From an uncultured Actinomycetes bacterium (GTDB lineage: Bacteria > Actinomycetota > Actinomycetes > S36-B12 > UBA5976), in assembly GCA_903925705.1 (NCBI GenBank), contig CAIYGJ010000081.1:1-15343 (forward strand): a stretch of 15,343 nucleotides of DNA. Reading direction: 5' to 3'. Below the pieces are notes generated by a model. That model was given only the letters and a program-made list of their open reading frames with translations, ran no database searches and was not told where the DNA came from. The position numbers were made by a program, and so were the translations under genes. This document shows, in pieces, positions 1 through 6,471 of this stretch; position 1 is the first letter of the stretch; each line of letters opens with the position of its first letter.

Positions 1-223
1 AAATCGCAACAATGTTTGGATGGTTTAGGCCAGCTGCAGACTGTGCTTCGCGGCGAAACCGCTCTTGGAACATTGGGTCGCGCGCTAGGTCAGGACGTAA
101 AACCTTGATAGCTACGCGTCGATTTAATCTACGATCCGTGCCTTCATATACTTCGGCCATGCCGCCACGGCCAATTACTTGTCCGACGTCATATCGATCA
201 CCAAGATGGGTGAAGGTACTCAC
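1..223 (-). CDS. pknB: Ser/Thr protein kinase PknB, N-terminal part (cut by window edge)
   Basis: Only the first 74 codons are inside the window; the gene continues beyond position 1. The visible part is the N-lobe of a Hanks-type kinase: a glycine-rich loop (GRGGMAEV, residues 18-25), the VAIK lysine at residue 40 and the start of helix C (RFRREAQSAAGLNHP). Lys at 40 and the stretch LARDPxFxxRFRREAQ match mycobacterial PknB better than PknA as I know those families. PknB is a membrane kinase that senses peptidoglycan fragments through extracellular PASTA repeats and phosphorylates division and envelope proteins; its membrane and PASTA parts would lie outside the window. The GTG start at 223 is supported by an AGGAG seven bases upstream and by in-frame stops just before it. 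It follows pbpA after 48 bp and is probably the last or near-last gene of the fhaA operon. Confidence 0.93.
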   Translation of the reverse strand, partial: MSTFTHLGDRYDVGQVIGRGGMAEVYEGTDRRLNRRVAIKVLRPDLARDPMFQERFRREAQSAAGLNHPNIVAI

Positions 224-228
224 TAGAT

Positions 229-233
229 CTCCT
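229..233 (-). promoter_or_regulatory. Ribosome binding site of pknB
   Basis: AGGAG on the minus strand, five bases long, ends five bases before the GTG start at 223. It selects this GTG; in-frame TAA and TGA codons lie immediately upstream, so no longer N-terminus is possible. Confidence 0.7.
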
Positions 234-271
234 CATTACTTCGCTACGTGCATTACTTACTCTATTCTTAC

Positions 272-1720
272 CTATTGTTTTAAGACTGCTCGCATCACGG
301 CGGCGGCAATTGGCGCCGCTAACGCATTGCCACTGACTTCGGTAGCGCCACCACCATTTTGTAACACAACAGCAACTGCGATTCTTGATTGCTCACTCGG
401 GGCTAACCCAACAAACCAGGCATGTGCTGGTTCTCCTGGTGTATTTTCGGCAGTTCCAGTTTTACCACCAACGCTCACCCCAGAAATCCTTGCATTTGAT
501 GCAGTTCCTTTTGCGACGACTCCGACCATCATGGAACGCAAGATCTTCGAGTTTTCAACCGACATGGCTCGCCCAAATGCTGACGGGTTGGTATTTTGCA
601 ACACAGTTAAATCTGGACCCAGTACTTGACTGATCAAATATGGCTTCATCACAACACCATCATTAGCAATCCCAGCCGCCACCATAGCCATCTGTAAGGC
701 AGTGGCTCGAACATCAAATTGTCCAATAGCACTCATTGCAGTTTGGGGCTTATTCAAATCTGTTGGAAATCGGCTGATTGCGGCAGTCATGGGCACATCA
801 AACTCAGATTCAAATCCAAACTTTTTGGCCTGTTCGCTAATTGCATCTGCGCCCAATTCCATTCCTAGCCAGGCAAACGCAGTGTTGCACGAAATTTCCA
901 AGGCGCCTTGCAATGTTGTTGAGTCACCAGCGCCGCAAGCTTTTCCAGTCCAGTTACCTAGCTGGACATCAGTTCCAGGAAGATTTATCTGTGCCGGACC
1001 GGGCAGCGTGGATTCAGCTGAGTAATTTCCGGACTCTAGTGCCGCCGCCGCGGTAACCAATTTGAAAGTTGAGCCGGGTGGAAGTGTCATCGCGAGTGGT
1101 CTGTTGAGCATTGGTTGCTTTGGATCAGCATTTAGTTCTTCGTACGTATCCTGAATATTTTGAGCATCATGACTTGAAAGTAAGTTTGGATCAAATGATG
1201 GCGAACTAGCTAATGCCAAAATTGCGCCAGTTACGGGATCGATAGCAACCACTGCGCCAGTTCTGCCATTTAATGATTTCACTGCAGCAGCTTGGGCATC
1301 GGGATCAATCGTTAATCGAATTGCTCCGCCTTTTGGCTCGCGATTGGCAAACAATTGTTGAAGACGATCAACAAAGAAACGACTGTCATTGCCCGCCAAC
1401 ACACTATTTGCCTCAGACTCAATTCCAGTTGCGCCATAAACCATGGAATAGAACCCAGTGATCGAGGCATATGTTGAGCCATCTGCATATTCACGTAGGT
1501 ACTTCAGAGCATCAGTGGTAGGTGTTGATTCCACTATTGCTTGTGATCCCAGCAAGATTGGGCCGCGCTCGCGAGAATACTCAGTTAATGTCACGCGCTG
1601 ATTTCCGGCCTGACTTCGTAAGTCACCGGCTTTGAATACTTGGATGTAAGAGAGATTGATAATCAAAGCGAGTAAAAGCAAAACAATCACAGAAGTAACT
1701 CGATTTATTTGTCTAATCAT
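272..1720 (-). CDS. pbpA: Class B penicillin-binding protein PbpA (peptidoglycan transpeptidase)
   Basis: A 482-residue membrane-anchored D,D-transpeptidase that cross-links peptidoglycan outside the cytoplasmic membrane and acts as partner of the SEDS protein RodA encoded just upstream. One N-terminal membrane anchor is visible at about residues 10-28. The penicillin-binding domain carries all three active-site motifs: SxxK (STFK, catalytic Ser217 and Lys220), SxN (SCN, 277-279) and KTG (KTGTAE, from 420). The N-terminal region with SRERGPI is typical of the actinobacterial PbpA dimerisation domain. The chosen ATG at 1720 gives the usual MIRQINRV-type start and overlaps the rodA stop by 8 bp. 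A longer reading from 1783 would add 21 residues unlike the family and overlap rodA by about 70 bp. A CAGGAT about 10 bases upstream may serve as ribosome binding site. The gene looks intact and co-transcribed with its neighbours. Confidence 0.95.
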   Translation of the reverse strand: MIRQINRVTSVIVLLLLALIINLSYIQVFKAGDLRSQAGNQRVTLTEYSRERGPILLGSQAIVESTPTTDALKYLREYADGSTYASITGFYSMVYGATGIESEANSVLAGNDSRFFVDRLQQLFANREPKGGAIRLTIDPDAQAAAVKSLNGRTGAVVAIDPVTGAILALASSPSFDPNLLSSHDAQNIQDTYEELNADPKQPMLNRPLAMTLPPGSTFKLVTAAAALESGNYSAESTLPGPAQINLPGTDVQLGNWTGKACGAGDSTTLQGALEISCNTAFAWLGMELGADAISEQAKKFGFESEFDVPMTAAISRFPTDLNKPQTAMSAIGQFDVRATALQMAMVAAGIANDGVVMKPYLISQVLGPDLTVLQNTNPSAFGRAMSVENSKILRSMMVGVVAKGTASNARISGVSVGGKTGTAENTPGEPAHAWFVGLAPSEQSRIAVAVVLQNGGGATEVSGNALAAPIAAAVMRAVLKQ

Positions 1721-3101
1721 CGCTAGTACCATCCTGACGCAAAACCAATTCAGCGTCGCTAACTTCAGGCGCTCGAGCTGCATTCGATATTCGAATTAGT
1801 ATCGCAATAATTATGTAGTTTGCTACCAATGACGATCCACCATAAGACAAAAATGGTGTCGTTAATCCGGTAAGTGGAACCAGTCTGGTTACGCCACCAA
1901 CAACGATAAATGTTTGAAGGCCGACAACTGTTGTTAAACCAATTGCAAGTAGATTTCCAAAGGGGTCGCGGGTAGCAACTGCGGCTCGAGCACCACGCTC
2001 AACGACAATTGCAAATAACAATAAAATTGCAATCAATCCCATCAAGCCCAACTCTTCACCAAGCGCAGAAGTTATGAAGTCAGTCTTTGCAAATGGAACC
2101 AGCTGCGGATAGCCCTGTCCCCAACCAGTTCCGAAGATCCCACCATTGGCAAAACCGTAAAGCGATTGCACAATCTGAAAACCGGCCCCATTTGCATCGG
2201 CGAAGGGATCCAACCAAACATCAAAGCGAACTCGCACGTGACCAAATGCCCGGTAAGCCAAAGCGCCACCCACTGATAAGAGCACTGCGCCAATCAGAAC
2301 CCAGGAACGTCTTCCGGTTGCAACATAAAGCATGACGATAAAGAGCCCAAATAGAAGTAACGAAGTTCCCAGATCTCGTTCCAAAATCAGAACCAGGAGC
2401 GCAGCAAGCCACACTAGAAATAGCGGACCAACATCTTTTGCGCGTGGGATACCTACGCCAAGAATTTTGTTATGAACTAACGCCAGCGAGTGGCGGCGTG
2501 AAACTAGAAAACCAGCGAAGAAAATAGTCAGGGCTACTTTGGCAAGTTCCCCGGGTTGAAAGGTAAAGCCAAGAATGTTTATCCAAAGTCGGGCGCCATT
2601 AATTTCGTTACCAATGAATGGAAGTAGTGGAAAAAATAGTAGGGCGATACCTGAGAACCCAGCAATGAACGTAAACCTTTGTAGTCTGCGATGGTCACGC
2701 ACAAAAGACAAAACCAACATGAAGGCTACTAAGCCAACGACCATCCAAGTGAGTTGCAAGTACACGTCCGGCGTTGGCATCGGACTTCCATTGCTCACAG
2801 CGCGTTGGGCAGCAGCAACATCTAATCTATGAATCATTGCTAGCCCAAGCATGTTTAGGGCAGCCACGCTCGGCAATAAGAGGGGATCAGCGTATGGTGC
2901 CTGCCAGCGCACAACAGCATGCGTCAATAGCAACAAAATTCCAGCACTTAGCAAGGAAGTCCAGCCACCCAATGACGATTCGCCCGTTGCTGAATCCACC
3001 AAAATCCAAGCGAAAACTCCGATCAGCCAGGCTCCAGCAATTAGTGCTAGCTCTGCAGAGCGCCGAGTCGATACTCGATAACGGCTAATTGTTTCGCTCA
3101 C
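1713..3101 (-). CDS. rodA: SEDS-family peptidoglycan glycosyltransferase RodA/FtsW
   Basis: A 462-residue polytopic membrane protein of the FtsW/RodA/SpoVE family, which polymerises lipid II into glycan strands. The sequence is hydrophobic throughout, with about ten or more membrane segments. Family landmarks are visible: NGARLWI near residue 168, RDLGTS near 242, WLDPF with the conserved catalytic-type Asp near 298, and the signature PFLSYGGSS near 416-424. Its place next to pbpA and in the pknB cluster points to RodA, the elongation or polar-growth enzyme, rather than the division enzyme FtsW. The GTG start at 3101 overlaps the pstP stop by 4 bp (GTGA) and has GGAG eight bases upstream. An ATG at 3146 would add 15 unlikely residues and a 49 bp overlap. 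It looks intact. Confidence 0.94.
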   Translation of the reverse strand: MSETISRYRVSTRRSAELALIAGAWLIGVFAWILVDSATGESSLGGWTSLLSAGILLLLTHAVVRWQAPYADPLLLPSVAALNMLGLAMIHRLDVAAAQRAVSNGSPMPTPDVYLQLTWMVVGLVAFMLVLSFVRDHRRLQRFTFIAGFSGIALLFFPLLPFIGNEINGARLWINILGFTFQPGELAKVALTIFFAGFLVSRRHSLALVHNKILGVGIPRAKDVGPLFLVWLAALLVLILERDLGTSLLLFGLFIVMLYVATGRRSWVLIGAVLLSVGGALAYRAFGHVRVRFDVWLDPFADANGAGFQIVQSLYGFANGGIFGTGWGQGYPQLVPFAKTDFITSALGEELGLMGLIAILLLFAIVVERGARAAVATRDPFGNLLAIGLTTVVGLQTFIVVGGVTRLVPLTGLTTPFLSYGGSSLVANYIIIAILIRISNAARAPEVSDAELVLRQDGTSDD

Positions 3102-4297
3102 GGAGCGATCTCCGGACAACCAGGTGTCGCAGGAGTTAGCACGCACAAGTCAGCACTTAGTTTAAGTCGATCGACGGCAGCTTTTGCATTCTCAAAATTT
3201 CCAGATTCAAATGTTTTGTACACCTGGCTGCGCTCGTACTCAGGTAGTGTTCCTGCATTAACTTCAGTTAACTCAACCAGGCGATACATTCCGCCAGCAG
3301 GTACACCTTGAAAAATCGCAACTACATCATTTTGTGCATACACTCCGACAAACCATTGATTACCCAACCACCAAAGTGCTGCAACGAATCCGGCTGCGAT
3401 TACTCCGATGGTTGAAAGCACTGGCACTAGCCAGCCCTTTTTAGTTTCAAGAATAATTCGATCAAGCAAATGAATAGAAGCTTCGCCTTCATCCGGAAAG
3501 TCAACGGCTGGCAATCGTGACTGATTAATTGAATCAGCCGCCGAACCAATGAGAACCGGGTCAACTTCGATACCATCGCTAACCACATCAGCAACTACAA
3601 CCGTGATGTTGTCAGGTGCGCCAGCTGACATCGCAGCATCAATAAGCAGCGTTACGGCTTGAGTTAAATCATCATGCGATAGACATTGAGCAATCTGCTC
3701 TGCATCGATAACCCCACAAAGGCCATCACTGCAAAGCAAGTAGCGATCGCCTTCACGAGTTTCTCGGACTGACAAATCAACTTCAACTGCATGTATCCCA
3801 TCAATTGCGCGCATCATTAGGTTGCGCCTGGGATGTACCGCTGCTTGTTCTGGCGTGATTTCACCCGAGTCAACCAAAGTCTGAACAAAGGTGTGATCCT
3901 TTGTCATTTGCTGTAATTCGGAATCGCGATATACGTAAGCACGAGAATCACCGACATGTGCCATGGCAATACGATCTTCACGTAACGCAACCACGGTCAT
4001 TGTTGTACCCATGCCCGCAAGGTCACGATTACCAGCAACTACATCGGCGATGTATTCACCAGATGTAATAACAGCTTCAGCTAGTTGATTAAGTACTTCG
4101 TCTGCAGCCAAGGATGACGAGGCTGCAGACACAACAGCTGCAATAGTGGCAGCGCTAGCTAGTTCGCCAGCTTCATGACCACCCATTCCGTCAGCAACGA
4201 CAAGCAAGTTAGTAGCTGCATATCCGGCATCTTCGTTATTACGTCGCACCCTGCCGATTTCGGAGCGCGCAGCAAAACGAAGACTTAAACCAGTCAT
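3098..4297 (-). CDS. pstP: Membrane PP2C-type Ser/Thr phosphatase PstP
   Basis: A 399-residue metal-dependent PP2C phosphatase that reverses phosphorylation by PknB-type kinases on the cytoplasmic side of the membrane. The catalytic domain fills about residues 1-235. Its metal-binding motifs are RRNNEDAG near 18, VVADGMGGHEAGE with Asp36, GMGTTMTVV near 95, HVGDSRAYVY near 114, LLCSDGLCG near 187-195 and GAPDNITVVVAD near 226. After a charged linker there is one membrane helix (about 289-312) and an extracellular tail of about 85 residues with two cysteines close to the end (385 and 394), which could pair. This layout matches mycobacterial PstP. The ATG at 4297 overlaps the fhaB stop by 4 bp and starts with the family-typical MTGLSLRFAARSEIG; a start at 4387 would overlap fhaB by 94 bp. 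It sits between its functional partners fhaB and rodA. Confidence 0.95.
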   Translation of the reverse strand: MTGLSLRFAARSEIGRVRRNNEDAGYAATNLLVVADGMGGHEAGELASAATIAAVVSAASSSLAADEVLNQLAEAVITSGEYIADVVAGNRDLAGMGTTMTVVALREDRIAMAHVGDSRAYVYRDSELQQMTKDHTFVQTLVDSGEITPEQAAVHPRRNLMMRAIDGIHAVEVDLSVRETREGDRYLLCSDGLCGVIDAEQIAQCLSHDDLTQAVTLLIDAAMSAGAPDNITVVVADVVSDGIEVDPVLIGSAADSINQSRLPAVDFPDEGEASIHLLDRIILETKKGWLVPVLSTIGVIAAGFVAALWWLGNQWFVGVYAQNDVVAIFQGVPAGGMYRLVELTEVNAGTLPEYERSQVYKTFESGNFENAKAAVDRLKLSADLCVLTPATPGCPEIAP

Positions 4298-4764
4298 GAG
4301 CTCAATTCCATGCTGGTTCGACCAATTCGCAGCTGAGTTCCAGGGCGAAATACCGTAGGAGTGGAAACGCGAGTTCGATCTATCCAAGTTCCATTAGTTG
4401 AACCAAGATCCTCAACTATCCAGTGATTTCCATTTGGTGTTAAGCGCGCGTGATGTGTGCTGACAAAATCATCATCTAAAACAATTGTGGCGTCTGGTGC
4501 GCGCCCGATAATAATTGGCGACGAACCTAAGGGCACCGATGTGCCAGTTAGGGCACCTTCAACAATTACAAGCTGAGTGGAAGTTTTCCGAGCCCGAAGT
4601 GTGGGTCTTGGACTTGGACGCCTAGTTGATCGTGCTGGAGTCAGTGATTTGGCGTCACGAGGTGCTTGCAGATCTCGTCGTAAAACAGAAACTACTGTTA
4701 AAACAAACCACCAAAGTGCAATCAGAAACCCGATTCGCAAAATGCTAAGCAATAACTCAGACAT
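4294..4764 (-). CDS. fhaB: Membrane-anchored FHA-domain protein FhaB (FipA)
   Basis: A 156-residue protein with one N-terminal membrane helix (about residues 9-27), a basic Ser/Thr/Arg/Pro-rich linker (about 28-62) and a C-terminal FHA domain (about 64-156). FHA domains bind phosphothreonine. The expected contact residues are present: Gly87-Arg88 in IIIGRAPDA, Ser102 and His105 in VSTHHARL, and Asn124-Gly125 in STNGTW. The size and layout match mycobacterial FhaB/FipA, a kinase substrate that recruits division and wall-synthesis partners. The ATG at 4764 follows the fhaA stop by 7 bp with only a weak GTGAG-like ribosome site, and the end overlaps pstP by 4 bp, so translational coupling along fhaA-fhaB-pstP is likely. 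Confidence 0.93.
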   Translation of the reverse strand: MSELLLSILRIGFLIALWWFVLTVVSVLRRDLQAPRDAKSLTPARSTRRPSPRPTLRARKTSTQLVIVEGALTGTSVPLGSSPIIIGRAPDATIVLDDDFVSTHHARLTPNGNHWIVEDLGSTNGTWIDRTRVSTPTVFRPGTQLRIGRTSMELSS

Positions 4765-4771
4765 AACTAAC

Positions 4772-5494
4772 TCACTTACTCATGTAAGTCAGAGTGATGT
4801 TTCCAATTTTAATAATTGAGCCATCACGAAGTACGGACTCGCTAGCTCGGTTACCATCAACGACTGTTCCATTTGTTGAATCAAGATCGCGAATTAATAC
4901 ATCAGAACCTAAAACAATTTCACAATGCAAACGACTAACGCTTGTGTCATCGATCTGGATGTCCGCTTCAATTCCGCGTCCAATGCTTGTGATTGATTTG
5001 GCAATCTTAAACTCTTCACCAGTTACCGAAGTTAGGTATGGGGTTGCTTCCGGTGTGAACACCGTTAATGGAACTTGCGGAGTCGAATCCTGAACAACTG
5101 AAGATGGCACTGCGGTGACTAATGATCGCTTAGCTGCCGTGCTGCGAATTCGAAAAACACCAGTTTCTAACTCCTGATCTAAGTTGAAAGTGACTTGAGC
5201 GGCATCGACCGTGGTGTAGCGCTGCTCATTTGAATAGGAATCGGCCAAGGAGCCAAGTTCAGCGCCCAGGGTCTCAAAGTAGGTAGCAAGGCGCTCGTGG
5301 TCAACGGGACCTAGTTCGATTATGAAGATGTTCGGTACAACAGTTTGCCCAGTTATGGTGTCAGCGCGATTATCGATTTCTTGCTGCAAAGCAGCACCCA
5401 GTTCAACAGGCTGAACTTCAGATTTAAAGGCTTTGGAAAATGACCCATTTACGATTCGGTCAAGGCGCTGTTCCAGATTGTCGAGTAAACCCAT
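4772..5494 (-). CDS. fhaA: FhaA: DUF3662 domain plus FHA domain protein
   Basis: A 240-residue soluble protein. Residues 1 to about 115 form the DUF3662 domain (starting MGLLDNLEQRLDRIV, with the VQPVELGAALQQE segment). Residues about 160-238 form an FHA domain with Gly172-Arg173, Ser187-Arg188-Leu-His190 and Asn208-Gly209, the phosphothreonine-binding positions. In mycobacteria FhaA binds phosphorylated pseudokinase MviN and regulates peptidoglycan precursor supply. This copy has only about 45 residues between the two domains, where the mycobacterial protein (over 500 residues) has a long linker, so it is a compact version. The ATG at 5494 has a strong AAGGAG five bases upstream. It is the first gene of the fhaA-fhaB-pstP-rodA-pbpA-pknB cluster and the likely entry point for transcription. 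Confidence 0.93.
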   Translation of the reverse strand: MGLLDNLEQRLDRIVNGSFSKAFKSEVQPVELGAALQQEIDNRADTITGQTVVPNIFIIELGPVDHERLATYFETLGAELGSLADSYSNEQRYTTVDAAQVTFNLDQELETGVFRIRSTAAKRSLVTAVPSSVVQDSTPQVPLTVFTPEATPYLTSVTGEEFKIAKSITSIGRGIEADIQIDDTSVSRLHCEIVLGSDVLIRDLDSTNGTVVDGNRASESVLRDGSIIKIGNITLTYMSK

Positions 5495-5499
5495 CTGAA

Positions 5500-5505
5500 C
5501 TCCTT
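5500..5505 (-). promoter_or_regulatory. Ribosome binding site of fhaA
   Basis: AAGGAG on the minus strand, five bases before the fhaA ATG at 5494. It is one of the stronger Shine-Dalgarno matches in the window, which fits a first-in-operon gene translated from a real 5' leader. Confidence 0.75.
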
Positions 5506-5544
5506 GGCTAGGCGCGAACTGAAAAATTCACAGTTATTCGCAGG

Positions 5545-5562
5545 CTTCAATTCTACTTGAAG
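5545..5562. repeat. Short inverted repeat upstream of fhaA
   Basis: CTTCAA and TTGAAG are perfect 6 bp arms around a six-base spacer. The repeat overlaps the candidate -10 hexamer of fhaA, as an operator would, but a 6 bp repeat can arise by chance in AT-rich intergenic DNA. There is no T run, so it is not a terminator. Confidence 0.3.
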
Positions 5563-5609
5563 GGTGGATATCTATGACTTTCTTGAAAGCCAGCAGAAAA
5601 GTAGGGTTT

Positions 5610-5846
5610 TTACGCTACAAACGCCAAAACAAGTAGCAGAGCCACAATTACAGCAGTGATGGCCACGCCAACTTTTGTAACTAGCAATTTCGAAACCGCT
5701 GGTATGTAAGTTGAAATGATCAGGACAAGGCCAAGCATCCAAAGTGGAGCGCCTTTTACAAATGAGTTTTGGTATCGCCAATTGATCATGCCAAGTGCGA
5801 ATAGTAGGTAACCGGCCCAGCGCATATTCAAAATTATTGTTTCCAC
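5610..5846 (-). CDS. Small hydrophobic membrane protein of unknown function
   Basis: A 78-residue protein (71 if the ATG at codon 8 is used) that I do not recognise. It is almost entirely hydrophobic, with three likely membrane helices at about residues 8-23, 32-51 and 59-78 and short polar loops containing NWRYQNSFVKG and KLLVTK. The GTG start at 5846 has no Shine-Dalgarno site, but a TAnnnT hexamer (TACGGT) ends six bases before it, which fits leaderless translation from the GTG. The ATG at codon 8 also lacks a ribosome site. The gene lies just upstream of fhaA on the same strand and diverges from the peroxidase gene, so a link to the envelope cluster is possible but unproven. The length, the transmembrane pattern and the lack of an opposing gene make it more likely real than spurious. 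Confidence 0.6.
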   Translation of the reverse strand: METIILNMRWAGYLLFALGMINWRYQNSFVKGAPLWMLGLVLIISTYIPAVSKLLVTKVGVAITAVIVALLLVLAFVA

Positions 5847-5852
5847 TTACTA

Positions 5853-5858
5853 ACCGTA
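5853..5858 (-). promoter_or_regulatory. Candidate leaderless -10 element of the small membrane gene
   Basis: TACGGT on the minus strand fits the actinobacterial TAnnnT -10 pattern and ends six bases before the GTG start at 5846, the spacing expected when transcription begins at the start codon. No convincing -35 is visible. Confidence 0.3.
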
Positions 5859-5901
5859 TCGGCGAAGGTCATGCACTTTTGCTCGAACACTCAAACAACA
5901 G

Positions 5902-5930
5902 TTGCTAGATCAGCCGAAGCAGGCAATTAT
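5902..5930 (+). promoter_or_regulatory. Candidate leaderless promoter of the thiol peroxidase gene
   Basis: A TTGCTA -35-like hexamer (5902-5907) and an AATTAT -10-like hexamer (5925-5930) are 17 bp apart. Each matches the sigma-70-type consensus at four of six positions. The -10 ends six bases before the ATG at 5937, so transcription would start at or next to the start codon. Leaderless mRNAs are common in Actinobacteria. A GGGG just before the ATG is the only possible ribosome site. Confidence 0.35.
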
Positions 5931-5936
5931 GGGGAT

Positions 5937-6437
5937 ATGGCTACTGCATCAAACCTTTATGACTTGTCCTTTATAAATAACCGTGGTGAATCAGTTTCAC
6001 TCTCTGACTATTCAGGTAAGCCAATCCTGGTAGTAAATACCGCAAGTAATTGCGGGTTCACGCCTCAGTATGAAGGTCTGCAGAAACTTCAAGAAGATTT
6101 CAGAGAACAGGGACTAATAGTTCTAGGATTTCCTTGCGATCAATTCGCACATCAAGAACCAGGTAATGATGCGCAAATTGATGAATTCTGCAAAGTTAAC
6201 TACGGCGTAGATTTTCCACTTTCACAAAAAGTAAATGTAAACGGAAAAGATGCTCATCCAATTTTTCAGTTTCTAAAAAGCAAGTCAAAGGGTTTGCTCG
6301 GCGGAGCTATTAAATGGAACTTTACAAAGTTCTTGATTGCACCCGATGGCGAGTCAATCAAGCGTTATGCACCAAATACAACGCCAGAAGACATTCGCTC
6401 AGACATCGAAGCACTGTTGCCAAATAGCAATTCCTAA
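5937..6437 (+). CDS. Glutathione-peroxidase-family thiol peroxidase
   Basis: A 166-residue cytoplasmic peroxidase of the GPx (BsaA/BtuE) family that reduces hydrogen peroxide and organic hydroperoxides. Conserved motifs are VVNTASNCGFT with peroxidatic Cys39, FPCDQFAHQEPG with Cys67 and the catalytic-site Gln69, FCKVNYGVDFP with Cys85, and WNF (127-129). Cys39 and Cys85 are 46 residues apart, the same spacing as the peroxidatic and resolving cysteines of yeast Gpx3, which fits a thioredoxin-type cysteine enzyme rather than a glutathione-dependent selenoenzyme. The Asp in FPCDQF stands where Asn is usual. The ATG at 5937 starts the conserved domain; an in-frame ATG at 5871 would add 22 unrelated residues. 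The gene diverges from the small membrane gene and ends 34 bp before the DUF6629-like gene. I give no symbol because gpx, bsaA and btuE are all used for this family. Confidence 0.92.
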   Translation: MATASNLYDLSFINNRGESVSLSDYSGKPILVVNTASNCGFTPQYEGLQKLQEDFREQGLIVLGFPCDQFAHQEPGNDAQIDEFCKVNYGVDFPLSQKVNVNGKDAHPIFQFLKSKSKGLLGGAIKWNFTKFLIAPDGESIKRYAPNTTPEDIRSDIEALLPNSNS

Positions 6438-6462
6438 TAATCGGTCCATCTACTGACATGAT

Positions 6463-6467
6463 GGAGG
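6463..6467 (+). promoter_or_regulatory. Ribosome binding site of the DUF6629-like gene
   Basis: GGAGG ends four bases before the ATG at 6472, a strong match that fixes the start of the membrane protein. Confidence 0.65.
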
Positions 6468-6471
6468 CACT

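Larger units (their letters stand above)
5495..5609 (-). promoter_or_regulatory. Leader and probable promoter region of the fhaA cluster
   Basis: This 115 bp non-coding gap separates the small membrane gene from fhaA, both on the minus strand. It holds the fhaA ribosome site. A possible -10 hexamer TAGAAT (5549-5554, minus strand) would put the transcript start about 45 bp before fhaA; I see no good -35 partner at 16-18 bp. The hexamer overlaps a 6 bp inverted repeat (CTTCAA, six-base spacer, TTGAAG; 5545-5562). No hairpin followed by a T run is visible, so transcription from the upstream small gene may run through. The promoter call is weak and rests on position and one hexamer. Confidence 0.3.

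Noticed and set aside
234..258. Two copies of CATTACTT 17 bp apart in the pbpA-pknB gap
   Set aside because: An 8 bp direct repeat in a short AT-rich gap may be chance. One copy lies against the ribosome site, and there is no further symmetry.
12..629. Long plus-strand reading frame (205 codons) over pknB and pbpA
   Set aside because: It lies antisense to two genes with clear kinase and PBP motifs. Its translation shows no domain or plausible composition, so it is a shadow frame.
2774..3088. Plus-strand frames opposite the start of rodA
   Set aside because: They are antisense to conserved SEDS membrane segments with no recognisable product.
5577..5592. Small palindrome CTTTC-TT-GAAAG after the small membrane gene
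   Set aside because: The two-base loop cannot form a hairpin, and no U tract follows on either strand, so it is not a terminator.
6417..6445. Possible separate promoter before the DUF6629-like gene (TTGCCA as -35)
   Set aside because: No acceptable -10 lies at 16-18 bp; the only TAATAAT is about 12 bp away, so read-through from the peroxidase gene is simpler.
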